A stretch of 39,156 nt of DNA from Burkholderiales bacterium (GTDB lineage: Bacteria > Pseudomonadota > Gammaproteobacteria > Burkholderiales > Usitatibacteraceae). Of the stretch, positions 7,574-16,482 are shown one piece after another (the stretch's first letter is position 1; every line of letters starts with the position of its first letter). The stretch is taken from positions 1-39,156 of the forward strand of contig JACMOJ010000095.1 in assembly GCA_014378085.1 (NCBI GenBank), given 5' to 3'. The notes under the pieces are model-generated. The model ran no database searches and was not told the origin of the DNA. It saw nothing but the letters and a program-made list of their open reading frames with translations. The position numbers and the translations under genes were made by a program.

Positions 7574-7894
7574 GATGGTTCCGAATTCAGGGAAGTGTAT
7601 GCACCATTCTAGACGCTCCCGCCAGCCCGGTTTGGCGCGTTAACCCGAATCGGGAGAAACCCGACCCGACGGAAGGCAATCGAGGCCGAAAATCGTGAAT
7701 TTTCATTGACTTAGGTGCATCATCCGAGCACAATTTTCGTTTTGTTGCGTGACGTTTCCGTGGCACCCTGCCGACCATCAAACATGTCTCGAACCGCACC
7801 CAACCTCGCACCCAACCTCGCACGCAACCTTGCACCCAACATCCCACCCAACATCGCACCCTAACATCCCACCCACCTTTTAGCGGACCACGTC
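7574..7894. other. Divergent intergenic region, bph-like gene / peptide importer
   Basis: This gap separates two divergent starts and should hold promoters for both. A weak plus-strand sigma70-like candidate is TTGACT (7706-7711), 17 bases, then CACAAT (7729-7734). A 12-bp tandem array occupies 7795-7879, directly before the binding-protein gene. The minus-strand frame through the array (a Trp/Val/Arg/Gly-rich translation) is the array read backwards and is not a credible gene. Confidence 0.4.
7795..7879 (+). repeat. 12-bp tandem repeat array, about 7 units
   Basis: Seven consecutive units with consensus CGCACCCAACCT: two perfect copies, then CGCACGCAACCT, TGCACCCAACAT, CCCACCCAACAT, a 13-base CGCACCCTAACAT and CCCACCCACCTT. 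The array ends 15 bases before the ATG of the binding-protein gene, so it forms most of its proximal leader. The strand is strikingly G-poor and C-rich. Confidence 0.9.
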
Positions 7895-9511
7895 ATGAAT
7901 CTGCCGACAATCTCTACTACCTCATTGCGCCTAAAAACTCTTGTTGCCGGAATTTTTATCGGAACTGCCGTCAGCGCCTCGATGGTCGGCGCTTCCGCTG
8001 AAGCCAAGACCTTCCGCTGGGCATCGCAAGGCGATGTGCTGACGATGGATCCTCACGCGCAAAACGAGGGCCTCAACAATTCGGTTGCCGATCACATTTA
8101 CGAACCGCTGGTGTCGCGAAATCGCCAGATGGCGTTGGAACCTTGCCTCGCGGTTTCTTGGCAATTTATCAATCCCACCACCACCCGTTTTAAGCTGCGC
8201 GATAAGGTCACCTTCCACGACGGCACACCGTTCACCGCTGACGACGTGGTGTTTTCCATTGGCCGCGCTATGGAAAAGACGTCGAATTTCATCTCCCTCA
8301 CACAGGGCATCAAAGAAGCCCGCAAGGTTGACAACCTCACCATCGACATCATCACCACCGGACCAAACCCGACGCTACTCGATCAACTCACACAATTACG
8401 TGTGATGAGCCGTGCCTGGGCAACCAAGTACAACGTGCAACGCCCGCAAGACTTTAAGAACAACGAAGAGACCTTTGCCGCCCGCAACGCCAATGGCACT
8501 GGCCCGTTTGTGCTGCGCGTGCGTGAGCCCGATGTGAAGACCGTGATGGTGGCGAATTCCAACTGGTGGGGCAAGCGTGAGTCAAACGTGACCGAAATGA
8601 TCTATCGGCCGATCAAACAAGACGCCACCCGCGTATCCGCGCTGATCACTGGTGAAATTGATTTGGTGCTCGATCCGCCACTTCAAGACTTGGGCAACCT
8701 GAAAAACAACTCAGCACTGAAAATTCTGGAGGGCAACGAGGTACGCACCGTGTTTTTTGCCATGGACCAAGGGCGCAACGAATTGCTGTATTCCAACGTG
8801 AAGGGCAAAAACCCGTTCAAAGACGTTCGTGTGCGCCAGGCAATGTTGCTGACCATTGATGTAAATGCGCTGCAAAAAACTGTCATGCGTGGTTTGTCAC
8901 TACCCACCATGTCGATGATTGCCCCGCAGGTGCGCGGCTACTCCAAAGACCTTGAAAAGCGTCCGCCGGTGGATATCGCCAAGGCGAAGAAACTGATGAC
9001 CGAGGCGGGTTATCCAAATGGCTTTGAAGTCACGATGGATTGTCCGAACAACCGCTACATCAACGACGAACGTATTTGCACCGCAGTCGCCGGCATGCTC
9101 TCGAAGATCGACATGAAGATCAAGCTGAATTCGATGCCGCGTGTCACCTATTTCCCAAAGATCCAAAACAGCGACACCAGCTTTTACCTCTACGGCTGGG
9201 GTGTTCCAACCTTTGATTCCCTCTACACGCTGCAATCGATCATCCACACCAAGAATACGACTGGTGACGGTGAACAAAACTACGCGGGATACTCAAATAC
9301 AAAAGCGGATGCCGCCATAGATGCACTCAAAACCGAGCTTGATGTGGCCAAACGCACCACCTTGACGCGTGAGGCACTGATGTTGCATCAAGCCGACGTC
9401 GGTCACATTCCGCTTCACCATCAGGTTATCCCATGGGCAATGCGCAAGAACATTACGGCGGTCCATCACCCAAATAATCAGATGTGGACCAAGTGGGTCA
9501 ACGTTAACTAG
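7895..9511 (+). CDS. Peptide-type ABC transporter substrate-binding protein (SBP_bac_5), first of two
   Basis: A 538-residue periplasmic solute-binding protein of the DppA/OppA family that would deliver di- or oligopeptides, or related solutes such as glutathione or opines, to the importer encoded downstream. The signal peptide ends near VGASAEA. Family landmarks are DVLTMDPHAQNEGLNNSVADHIYEPLV near the mature N-terminus, FKLRDKVTFHDGTPFTADDVVFS, NANGTGPFVLR, and KNPFKDVRVRQAMLLTID. A Cys pair in MDCPNNRYINDERIC could form a disulphide. It is a paralogue of the next gene, sharing RNANGTGPF and LLYSxVKGKNPxKDxRVRQA. A Rho-independent terminator lies between them, so this copy can be transcribed alone. 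The Shine-Dalgarno is weak (AGCGGA). Confidence 0.93.
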   Translation: MNLPTISTTSLRLKTLVAGIFIGTAVSASMVGASAEAKTFRWASQGDVLTMDPHAQNEGLNNSVADHIYEPLVSRNRQMALEPCLAVSWQFINPTTTRFKLRDKVTFHDGTPFTADDVVFSIGRAMEKTSNFISLTQGIKEARKVDNLTIDIITTGPNPTLLDQLTQLRVMSRAWATKYNVQRPQDFKNNEETFAARNANGTGPFVLRVREPDVKTVMVANSNWWGKRESNVTEMIYRPIKQDATRVSALITGEIDLVLDPPLQDLGNLKNNSALKILEGNEVRTVFFAMDQGRNELLYSNVKGKNPFKDVRVRQAMLLTIDVNALQKTVMRGLSLPTMSMIAPQVRGYSKDLEKRPPVDIAKAKKLMTEAGYPNGFEVTMDCPNNRYINDERICTAVAGMLSKIDMKIKLNSMPRVTYFPKIQNSDTSFYLYGWGVPTFDSLYTLQSIIHTKNTTGDGEQNYAGYSNTKADAAIDALKTELDVAKRTTLTREALMLHQADVGHIPLHHQVIPWAMRKNITAVHHPNNQMWTKWVNVN

Positions 9512-9560
9512 TCACACACTAGCGCGCGTTCTCCGTAGCCCTACGCCGTAGCCCTATAAT

Positions 9561-9596
9561 CACGCCGCCCGCTGAAAATCCAGCGGGCGGTGTTTT
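9561..9596 (+). terminator. Rho-independent terminator between the two binding-protein genes
   Basis: The stem CGCCGCCCGCTG / CAGCGGGCGGTG (12 bp with one G-T wobble) encloses a 6-base A-rich loop and is followed directly by TTTT (9593-9596). It is a textbook intrinsic terminator 50 bases after the first binding-protein gene and before the second. Partial readthrough would allow the first binding protein to be made in excess. Confidence 0.85.
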
Positions 9597-9667
9597 ACTA
9601 AATGACGAATTCTTGCTCCCGCGCTGGAAGAACAGTGCGGCGCGCAGGTCGGAGCTTGCTGAAGCCC

Positions 9668-11254
9668 ATGAATAGATCCTTCATTGCTGTTGCCGCAATT
9701 TTCCTCGCCGTCGGTCTTGCCTCCCCGTCAATCGTTGGGGCGAAGACGATCGTTTACGGAACACAAGACGAACCCCAAACGCTTGACCCGCACTCGGTCA
9801 ATTTGGCGGTGACCAATCGACTGCTCTCGAATGTCTACGAGGGCTTGGTTTGGCGCGACAAAGATTTCAACCTAGTACCGTGGTTGGCAACCGGCTGGAC
9901 CCAGCCCGACGCCAATACCTGGCGTTTCAAATTACGGCCTAATGTCAAATTTCATGATGGCAGCGCGTTTACGGCGGACGACGTGGTGTTTTCTGTACAA
10001 CGCGCGCAGCACCCGCTTTCACAGCTCAAGATTTCAGTGCAAGGGGTAGAACGTGCACGCAAGGTTGATGACTTGACGGTTGATTTTGTCATGCGCGAGC
10101 CCAATCCCGTGCTGCCAAATCACCTGTTTGGGCTGCGGATTATGAATCGCGCATGGGCCGTCAAAAATAAGGCAGAGACGCCGCAAAACTACAAAGATGC
10201 GGAAGACACCTATTCTTCGCGCAACGCGAACGGCACCGGGCCGTTTATGGTGAAAGACCGTCAGCCCGACGTGCGCACGGTGCTGTTGGCACACCCCGAC
10301 TGGTGGAACAAGGCCAGCCCCGAACGCGGCAACGTCACCGAAGTGAACCTGCGGCCAATCAAATCCAGCCCGACCCGCATCGCCGCATTAATCTCCAACG
10401 AAATTCAGTTCGTCAACGACCCACAGCCGCAAGACGTGCCGCGCATGCGCTCAAGTGCTGGCGTAAAGGTCACTGAGGGACAAGAAGCGCGTGTGCAATT
10501 TTTAGCCTTCGATACGCAGCGAGATGAGCTGCTGTATTCGAGTGTGAAGGGAAAAAATCCTTGGAAAGACTTGCGCGTGCGTCAGGCAGTTGCCTACGCT
10601 ATCGATGCCGAGGCCATTCGTACAAAGGTGATGCGCAACATGGCGGTCTTGACCGGCACCATCATCACCTCTGGTGATCAAGGCTATTTGAAGGACGCGG
10701 ACAAGCGCCTGCCGTTTGACCCAGAACGCGCCAAGAAATTACTCGCCGAAGCAGGCTACCCCGATGGCTTTTCGGTGACGCTCGATTGTGGTGACAATAA
10801 GCCCGCACCGGATATTTGCCAAGCCATTGCGCCGATGTTGGCGCGGGTGGGTATCAAGGCCACACCCAATGTGATGCCAACCGGTAATTTGTTTCCAAAG
10901 TTACAGAAGTTTGATACCAGCTTTTATTTGCTGAGCTGGACCACCCCAACCTCCGACGCGCTGTACACGCTGCAAAGCCTGCTGCGCACGCCGTTACCGA
11001 ACGCCACCAGCGGCGACAATAACTACGGCCGCTACTCAAACAAAGCACTTGACGAATTGATCGACCGCTTTAAGGTGGAGACCGATCTTAAGAAACGTGA
11101 CGGCATCATCGGCGAGGCACTCCTGTTGATCAATCGGGAGTTACCTGTTGTCACGTTGCACAAACCCATCATTCCATGGGCCATGCGTTCGAATATAAGT
11201 GCCGTCCTGCCGCCGAATGCCGTCCCGTATTTCTTCCGATTTAACGTTAAGTAG
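9668..11254 (+). CDS. Peptide-type ABC transporter substrate-binding protein (SBP_bac_5), second of two
   Basis: A 528-residue periplasmic binding protein of the DppA/OppA family, paralogous to the preceding one. I place the start at ATG 9668, giving MNRSFIAVAAIFLAVGLASP, a clean signal peptide cleaved near IVGA. The frame stays open upstream to 9602, but that part is Arg-rich and overlaps the terminator region. Landmarks are TLDPHSVNLAVTNRLLSNVYEGLV, KLRPNVKFHDGSAFTADDVVF, NANGTGPFMVKDRQPDV, KNPWKDLRVRQAVAYAID and a Cys pair in LDCGDNKPAPDIC. It sits 14 bases before the first permease gene and is therefore the copy most tightly linked to the membrane components. Two different binding proteins probably widen the substrate range of one transporter. 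Confidence 0.93.
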   Translation: MNRSFIAVAAIFLAVGLASPSIVGAKTIVYGTQDEPQTLDPHSVNLAVTNRLLSNVYEGLVWRDKDFNLVPWLATGWTQPDANTWRFKLRPNVKFHDGSAFTADDVVFSVQRAQHPLSQLKISVQGVERARKVDDLTVDFVMREPNPVLPNHLFGLRIMNRAWAVKNKAETPQNYKDAEDTYSSRNANGTGPFMVKDRQPDVRTVLLAHPDWWNKASPERGNVTEVNLRPIKSSPTRIAALISNEIQFVNDPQPQDVPRMRSSAGVKVTEGQEARVQFLAFDTQRDELLYSSVKGKNPWKDLRVRQAVAYAIDAEAIRTKVMRNMAVLTGTIITSGDQGYLKDADKRLPFDPERAKKLLAEAGYPDGFSVTLDCGDNKPAPDICQAIAPMLARVGIKATPNVMPTGNLFPKLQKFDTSFYLLSWTTPTSDALYTLQSLLRTPLPNATSGDNNYGRYSNKALDELIDRFKVETDLKKRDGIIGEALLLINRELPVVTLHKPIIPWAMRSNISAVLPPNAVPYFFRFNVK

Positions 11255-11268
11255 TTTCAGGAACCTTC

Positions 11269-12255
11269 ATGCTCGCATTCATTATTCAACGCTTATTTCA
11301 GAGTGTACTGGTGATGTTGACGGTAGGCTTCATCGCCTTCTCGTTGTTCAACTTTGTCGGGGATCCGGTCTCGCTGATGCTTCCACCGGAAGCAACGCAG
11401 GCGGACCGTGACGAGGTACGTAAATCACTCGGCTTGGATCAACCGTTTTACGTGCAATTCGGCACGTTCCTCGGCAATGCGGTGCAGGGCAACTTCGGCA
11501 TCTCGTTACGGCTTGGCAGACCGGTATCGCAACTACTGGTAGAACGACTGCCTGCCACGTTGGAACTCGCCATGACCGCTGCCGTGTTTGGCCTGTTGGT
11601 GGGTATCCCGATGGGTGTTTACACCGCGCTTAAGCGTGACAAGTGGACCTCAAAAGTGCTGCTCACCGGCTCACTGGTTGGGGTATCACTGCCAAACTTC
11701 CTGATCGGTATTTTCTTAATCCTCATTTTTGCGGTATGGCTCGGCTGGCTACCGTCGTTTGGTCGCGGTGAAACCACCGCGATTGGTTTTTGGACCACCG
11801 GTTTTCTGACCACCGAGGGTCTCAAGGCACTCATCCTCCCCGCCGTTACACTGGGTTTTTATCCAATCACCCTCATCATGCGTTTGGTACGCGCGGAAAT
11901 GCTGGAGGTGTTGCGCACCGACTACATCAAGTTTGCCCGTGCGCGTGGCTTGACCAACAACGCGGTTCACTTCGGCCATGCGTTAAAAAATACGCTCGTT
12001 CCGGTGATCACCATCACCGGACTACAGCTAGGTGCCATCATCGCCTTCGCCATCATCACCGAGACCGTGTTCCAGTGGCCAGGTATGGGGCTATTGTTTA
12101 TCCAAGCCGTACAGTTCGCCGACATTCCGGTGATGGCGGCGTATCTGTGTTTGATCGGCTTTATCTTTGTGGTGGTCAATCTCGTGGTTGACCTGCTGTA
12201 TTTCGCGGTTGATCCAAGGCTACGTGTCGAGCGCTCCGGATCGGGAGGACATTAA
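11269..12255 (+). CDS. dppB: Peptide-type ABC transporter permease, DppB family
   Basis: A 328-residue inner-membrane permease of the DppB/OppB group. It opens with the family N-terminus MLAFIIQRLFQSVLVMLTVGFIAFSLF, has the periplasmic segment containing EVRKSLGLDQPFYVQF, and carries the EAA-loop region RLVRAEMLEVLRTDYIKFARARGL that docks with the ATPases. The C-terminal segment ETVFQWPGMGLLFIQAV is also characteristic. Six membrane segments are expected. AGGA precedes the ATG at a good distance. It is co-oriented and tightly packed with the binding protein upstream and the DppC-like gene 1 base after its stop. Confidence 0.93.
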   Translation: MLAFIIQRLFQSVLVMLTVGFIAFSLFNFVGDPVSLMLPPEATQADRDEVRKSLGLDQPFYVQFGTFLGNAVQGNFGISLRLGRPVSQLLVERLPATLELAMTAAVFGLLVGIPMGVYTALKRDKWTSKVLLTGSLVGVSLPNFLIGIFLILIFAVWLGWLPSFGRGETTAIGFWTTGFLTTEGLKALILPAVTLGFYPITLIMRLVRAEMLEVLRTDYIKFARARGLTNNAVHFGHALKNTLVPVITITGLQLGAIIAFAIITETVFQWPGMGLLFIQAVQFADIPVMAAYLCLIGFIFVVVNLVVDLLYFAVDPRLRVERSGSGGH

Positions 12256-12256
12256 T

Positions 12257-13171
12257 ATGAACGATACACTCAAACGCATTTTTGATAGCGACCTTTGGTA
12301 CAGTTTTAAGCGCCATCCATTGGTGATTACTGCCGCAGTCTTATCGCTGATCTGTATTCTTGGCGCGCTATTTGCGCCGATCCTTGCGCCGCACAACCCG
12401 TTTGACCTCAAAACACTTAACTTACTCGACGCCTTCACGCCACCCGCGTGGACAGCTGCAGGCAAAGGTCAGTTTTTCCTGGGCACGGATGACCAGGGTC
12501 GCGACGTGTTATCCACCATCATGCACGGCTCGCGCGTTTCGCTCACCGTCGGCATCTGTGCAGTCGCGCTGTCGATGGTGATTGGCATCACGCTGGGGCT
12601 GATCTCCGGCTACGTTGGCGGCCCACTGGATTCGTTCATCATGCGCGTGGCGGATGTGCAGCTATCGTTTCCCGCAATCTTAATCGCATTATTGATTGAC
12701 GGCGTGGCGCGGGTGGTGATCGGTAAAGACGGTCACGATGAGGTCGCCGTTTACGTGTTGATCTTTGCCATCGCCGCCTCCGGCTGGGTACAGTACGCCC
12801 GCACGGTACGTGGCTCCACGCTGGTCGAGCGCAACAAAGAGTACGTACAAGCTGCCCGCGTAATTGGGCGTAAACCATTGGCCATCATGTTCTCCCACGT
12901 GTTGCCGAACGTGATGGGGCCGGTGCTGGTGCTCGCCACGTTGCACGTGGGTGCCGCTATCATCACTGAAGCGACACTGTCGTTCTTGGGTGTCGGTGTG
13001 CCGCCAACACAACCTTCGCTCGGCACCTTAATCCGTATCGGTAACGATTTCTTGTTCTCCGGCGAATGGTGGATCACAGTATTTCCTGGCGTCATGCTGG
13101 TAATTCTGGTCCTGTCGATCAACATCATCGGTGACTGGTTGCGCGACGCCCTGAACCCGAAACTTCGATAA
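12257..13171 (+). CDS. dppC: Peptide-type ABC transporter permease, DppC family
   Basis: A 304-residue second permease that would pair with the DppB-like subunit. I choose ATG 12257 (MNDTLKRIFDSDLWYSFKRHPL) because GGGAGGA stands at correct spacing before it. The frame extends upstream only through the preceding gene. Visible features are an N-terminal cytosolic segment and first membrane helix, LGTDDQGRDVLSTIMHGSRVSLTVG before the transport domain, the EAA loop TLVERNKEYVQAARVIGRKPL, and EATLSFLGVGVPPTQPSLGTLI near the end. All are standard for DppC/OppC. The ATPase gene follows 15 bases after the stop. Confidence 0.93.
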   Translation: MNDTLKRIFDSDLWYSFKRHPLVITAAVLSLICILGALFAPILAPHNPFDLKTLNLLDAFTPPAWTAAGKGQFFLGTDDQGRDVLSTIMHGSRVSLTVGICAVALSMVIGITLGLISGYVGGPLDSFIMRVADVQLSFPAILIALLIDGVARVVIGKDGHDEVAVYVLIFAIAASGWVQYARTVRGSTLVERNKEYVQAARVIGRKPLAIMFSHVLPNVMGPVLVLATLHVGAAIITEATLSFLGVGVPPTQPSLGTLIRIGNDFLFSGEWWITVFPGVMLVILVLSINIIGDWLRDALNPKLR

Positions 13172-13186
13172 GCCGCGAGCATAAAT

Positions 13187-14242
13187 ATGACAACACCTCT
13201 ACTCGAAGTCAGAAATCTACGTGTTCAATTCCCGACACGACGCGGACTGTTGACCGCGGTCGACGATATCAGCCTCACCATTGCCCCCGGCGAAGTGCTT
13301 GGCGTGGTAGGTGAATCTGGTGCCGGCAAGTCACTTACCGGTGCCGCCATCATCGGCCTGCTTGAGCCGCCCGGTCGTATTGCGTCAGGTGAGATTCTGC
13401 TGAACGGTCGACGCATCGATAACTTGTCGCCTGAGGAATTCCGCAAAATTCGCGGTCGCGAGATTGGCGCAATTTTCCAAGACCCGCTAACGTCGCTTAA
13501 CCCGCTTTACACCATCGGCCAGCAAATCACCGAGACCATCCTCACGCATCTCGATATGACATCTAAGCAGGCCAAGCAGCGTGCCATCGATTTACTCAAT
13601 GAGGTCGGCATCCCGGCCGCCGACAAACGTATCGACCACTATCCGCATCAATTCTCCGGCGGTATGCGCCAGCGTGTGGTGATTTCGTTAGCGCTCGCCG
13701 CACAGCCCAAGCTGATCATTGCGGACGAACCCACCACTGCGCTTGACGTTTCGATTCAGGCGCAGATCATCACGCTACTGAAGAAACTGTGTCGCGAGAA
13801 CGGCACGTCGATCATGCTGGTGACCCACGACATGGGCGTCATCGCTGAGACCGCAGATCGTGTTGCCGTGATGTACGCAGGCCGCATTGCCGAAATCGGC
13901 CCGGTGGCGGAAGTGATTCACAACCCGCAGCACCCGTACACCGTCGGCCTGATGGGCGCGATCCCGAACCTTGGTGAAGACGTTGAACGCCTCACGCAAA
14001 TCGATGGCTCGATGCCGCGCTTAAACGCGATACCGACCGGCTGTGCATTCAACCCGCGCTGCACGCGTAAAAACGAAGTTGGTGCGCGTTGCACGACGGA
14101 ACGTCCGAACCTATTGCCGGCAGGTAAAACCCACGCGGCTTGTTGGCTTTATTCCAACGACGGCGCCAACAACGGTTCCAACAACGGCGCAAGCAACGCA
14201 ACCACTGCCACGACCAACACACCCCAATCGGTGGCCGTATGA
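13187..14242 (+). CDS. dppD: Peptide-type ABC transporter ATP-binding protein, DppD family
   Basis: A 351-residue ATPase. Walker A is GESGAGKS, the signature is FSGGMRQRVV, and Walker B is LIIADEPTTALDVSIQ followed by the H-loop MLVTHDMGV. The C-terminal oligopeptide-transporter extension ends in the cysteine-rich GCAFNPRCTRKNEVGARC, typical of this family and often an iron-sulphur site. After it comes an unusual low-complexity tail of about 30 residues rich in Asn, Gly, Ala and Thr (14150-14239), not expected in DppD. Its stop overlaps the next start in ATGA. Confidence 0.93.
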   Translation: MTTPLLEVRNLRVQFPTRRGLLTAVDDISLTIAPGEVLGVVGESGAGKSLTGAAIIGLLEPPGRIASGEILLNGRRIDNLSPEEFRKIRGREIGAIFQDPLTSLNPLYTIGQQITETILTHLDMTSKQAKQRAIDLLNEVGIPAADKRIDHYPHQFSGGMRQRVVISLALAAQPKLIIADEPTTALDVSIQAQIITLLKKLCRENGTSIMLVTHDMGVIAETADRVAVMYAGRIAEIGPVAEVIHNPQHPYTVGLMGAIPNLGEDVERLTQIDGSMPRLNAIPTGCAFNPRCTRKNEVGARCTTERPNLLPAGKTHAACWLYSNDGANNGSNNGASNATTATTNTPQSVAV

Positions 14243-15258
14243 ACGCCTCAAACGTTTTGCTCGAAGTGCGCGATGTTGCGCGCGAATTTGATGTCTCCAA
14301 ACCCTGGCTGAATCGGGTACTCGAAGGCCAGCCAAAGTCAATTCTCAAGGCGGTGGATGGTGTCTCGTTTATGATCAATCGCGGTGAGACATTGTCGTTG
14401 GTGGGTGAATCCGGCTGCGGCAAATCGACCATTGCACGTGTGGTGTGCGGGCTCTACGCCCCTTCGCGCGGCTCGGTGGTGTTTGATGGTGTCGATATGG
14501 CCCAAGCGTCGGTCACAGAGCAACAGCAGCTGCGTAAACGTTTCCAAATGATTTTTCAGGACCCCTACGCGAGTCTGAACCCGCGCTGGCGTGTCGGCAA
14601 AATCATCGCCGAGCCGCTTGTCTCACACGGCATCATGACCGACAAAGCAGAGATCAAGAAGCGTGTGGATCAATTGCTGACACAAGTTGGACTCTCGCCG
14701 CTCGATCAAGAAAAATTTCCGCACGAGTTTTCCGGCGGCCAACGTCAGCGCATTTCGATCGCACGTGCGTTATCGTCGAATCCTGAATTTTTGGTGTGTG
14801 ACGAACCCACCTCGGCGCTGGACGTTTCGGTACAGGCGCAGATTCTGAATTTGATGAAAGACCTACAGCGCGAGTTTGGCCTCACCTACCTTTTCATTTC
14901 GCACAACCTCGCGGTGGTATCGCACATCTCCGATCGCGTCGGGGTGATGTATCTCGGCCGTTTGGTGGAGATGGCTGACACCAAAACAATATTTAATCGA
15001 CCACTGCACCCTTACACACAGATGTTGCTGTCGGCGATTCCCGACTTGAAGATGACCGGCAAACAGCGCACGCCGGTCGCGGGTGAAGTGCCCAATCCGC
15101 TCAATCCACCTTCCGGCTGCACGTTTCATCCGCGCTGCCCGTATGCAAACGATCGCTGCAAGTCTGAAGCGCCGAGCATGATTGTGGCCGATGACGGCAG
15201 CATGGTGTCGTGCCATGCGGTGGAAGAAAATCGGATGCCGATCAGGCTGGCGGCGTAG
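14239..15258 (+). CDS. dppF: Peptide-type ABC transporter ATP-binding protein, DppF family
   Basis: A 339-residue ATPase and probable partner of DppD. The start at ATG 14239 overlaps the dppD stop (ATGA). The frame upstream of this is Gln/Arg-rich and merely the dppD tail in another frame. Walker A is GESGCGKS, the signature is FSGGQRQRIS, Walker B is FLVCDEPTSALDVSVQ, and the H-loop is LFISHNLAVV. The C-terminal domain contains GCTFHPRCPYANDRC. The last 24 codons have a decayed second copy at 19470-19541. It is the last gene of the importer operon. Confidence 0.93.
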   Translation: MNASNVLLEVRDVAREFDVSKPWLNRVLEGQPKSILKAVDGVSFMINRGETLSLVGESGCGKSTIARVVCGLYAPSRGSVVFDGVDMAQASVTEQQQLRKRFQMIFQDPYASLNPRWRVGKIIAEPLVSHGIMTDKAEIKKRVDQLLTQVGLSPLDQEKFPHEFSGGQRQRISIARALSSNPEFLVCDEPTSALDVSVQAQILNLMKDLQREFGLTYLFISHNLAVVSHISDRVGVMYLGRLVEMADTKTIFNRPLHPYTQMLLSAIPDLKMTGKQRTPVAGEVPNPLNPPSGCTFHPRCPYANDRCKSEAPSMIVADDGSMVSCHAVEENRMPIRLAA

Positions 15259-15582
15259 GACAGTTACCCTTAAGGCGATTGATACGCGCTATTTCTACGC
15301 GCGGTACGCACCGAAAGGAGCGTGCATATTGCGAATCGCACGCATCCACCCATCACCTAGATTGGTCGACGCCAAATAAGCGACGCAGCCAAACTTATTG
15401 GCCGTTAGAAGTCCGCGAGGATCGGTCGCGCGGTTCGCGATGGTTGTTTTCGATATGTCGCTCAGCTGATACAAAGCGGTGCGCGCTCGACTTAGGCAGA
15501 TGCAAAGGAAATTCGCGTTGCATTTTTACGCTGCACCTATCATGGCGGTTTAACGCATCGCAGCCTCTTGTTAGGATTTCAA
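15259..15582. other. Intergenic region after dppF
   Basis: This 324-base gap shows no credible gene. A plus-strand frame crossing it into the patatin gene is Arg/Ser-rich, overlaps two better genes and has no family resemblance. I see no clear intrinsic terminator for the dpp operon. A TTGCAT (15518) and TATCAT (15538) pair is spaced only 14 bases apart, too close to call a promoter. Confidence 0.4.
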
Positions 15583-16461
15583 ATGAACCGTCGGCGTTTT
15601 CTCGGATCGATCGCACTTCTGCCCGCGCTTACGGAAGCGAACCAATCGCGCGAGGGTTTGGTAGCAGGCATGCCTTCCAAAGGAAAACAACACGCCCGAT
15701 CAAAACAGATCGGTGTCGCCTTCGGCGGCGGCTCGATGCATGGGATGGTCCACATCGGCGTCTTAAAGGCGTTCGTGGAAAAACGTCTCGACTACCGGTT
15801 AATCAGTGGCACGAGCGTTGGCGCAATCGTCGGTGCGCTGACGGCAGCGAAGATGCCGTTTGCAGAGATCGACCATTTTGCACGCCAAGTTGAGTGGCCG
15901 GGCGTCACGAGTCTTTCTTGGTCGGGCCGAGGTCTTCTACAGCACAACAAGCTACGAGCTCTCATTGACAAGGCGCTCGGCGGTCGGGCACTGGAGGCAT
16001 TGCCGATCCCGTTCGGCGCTGTTGCCACCGACGTGATGAGCGGCGAGCGCGTGCTCATCAGAACAGGACCGGCAGCGGCGGCGATCAGTGCGTCATGCAG
16101 CGTGCCGGTTTTGTTTGAGCCGGTGCGTATCAATGGACGTGACTTGGTCGATGGCGGCTTGACCGAGCCTGTGCCGGTAATCGCCCTGCGCGAGATGGGT
16201 GCTGACCTCGTGATCGGCGTGGACGTAGCGTTTCGGCCGGGCGAAGAGTCGTTCCAAGGATTCACCGGTGCTGCGTTTCAAACCATGCACATCATGGCAA
16301 ATGCCCTGACGAATCTTCAAATCAAGCGGGCGGACGTCGCGATCCGGATGAACGTCCACCACCTCATCGGCAAGCAGTTTGGAAACGAACAATTGATTGC
16401 AGCAGGTTATGCGGCCGCGATGGCCGCATGGCCCGAAATTACTGCGAAGCTATCGGCGTAA
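15583..16461 (+). CDS. Patatin-like phospholipase with Tat-like signal
   Basis: A 292-residue predicted lipid acyl hydrolase of the patatin family. The start at ATG 15583 follows AGGA and gives MNRRRFLGSIALLPAL, a twin-arginine-like signal. The oxyanion region is VAFGGGSMHGMVHIGVLKAF. The nucleophile elbow is GTSVG with Ser78. The dyad aspartate lies in LVDGGLTEPVP. This Ser-Asp dyad layout is that of RssA/NTE-type bacterial patatins acting on membrane phospholipids. The gene stands alone between the dpp operon and the convergent copper ATPase gene, 21 bases from the latter's stop. Localisation outside the cytoplasm is inferred from the signal only. Confidence 0.88.
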   Translation: MNRRRFLGSIALLPALTEANQSREGLVAGMPSKGKQHARSKQIGVAFGGGSMHGMVHIGVLKAFVEKRLDYRLISGTSVGAIVGALTAAKMPFAEIDHFARQVEWPGVTSLSWSGRGLLQHNKLRALIDKALGGRALEALPIPFGAVATDVMSGERVLIRTGPAAAAISASCSVPVLFEPVRINGRDLVDGGLTEPVPVIALREMGADLVIGVDVAFRPGEESFQGFTGAAFQTMHIMANALTNLQIKRADVAIRMNVHHLIGKQFGNEQLIAAGYAAAMAAWPEITAKLSA

Positions 16462-16482
16462 GCAGCGCCGCACAGGCTCGAA

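Noticed and set aside
7587..7859. Minus-strand frame rich in Trp, Val, Gly and Arg
   Set aside because: Its N-terminal part is simply the 12-bp tandem array read backwards.
9555..9560. Perfect TATAAT before the second binding-protein gene
   Set aside because: No -35-like hexamer occurs 16-18 bases upstream, and the terminator hairpin starts directly after it, so a promoter here would be ended at once.
13187..15258. Reading the two peptide ATPases as a recent tandem duplication
   Set aside because: DppD and DppF types are distinct ancient paralogues that normally occur together. Their divergence here is ordinary.
15210..15893. 227-codon plus-strand frame bridging dppF and the patatin gene
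   Set aside because: It overlaps two well-supported genes in other phases and translates to an Arg/Ser/Cys-rich sequence without any motif or ribosome-binding site.
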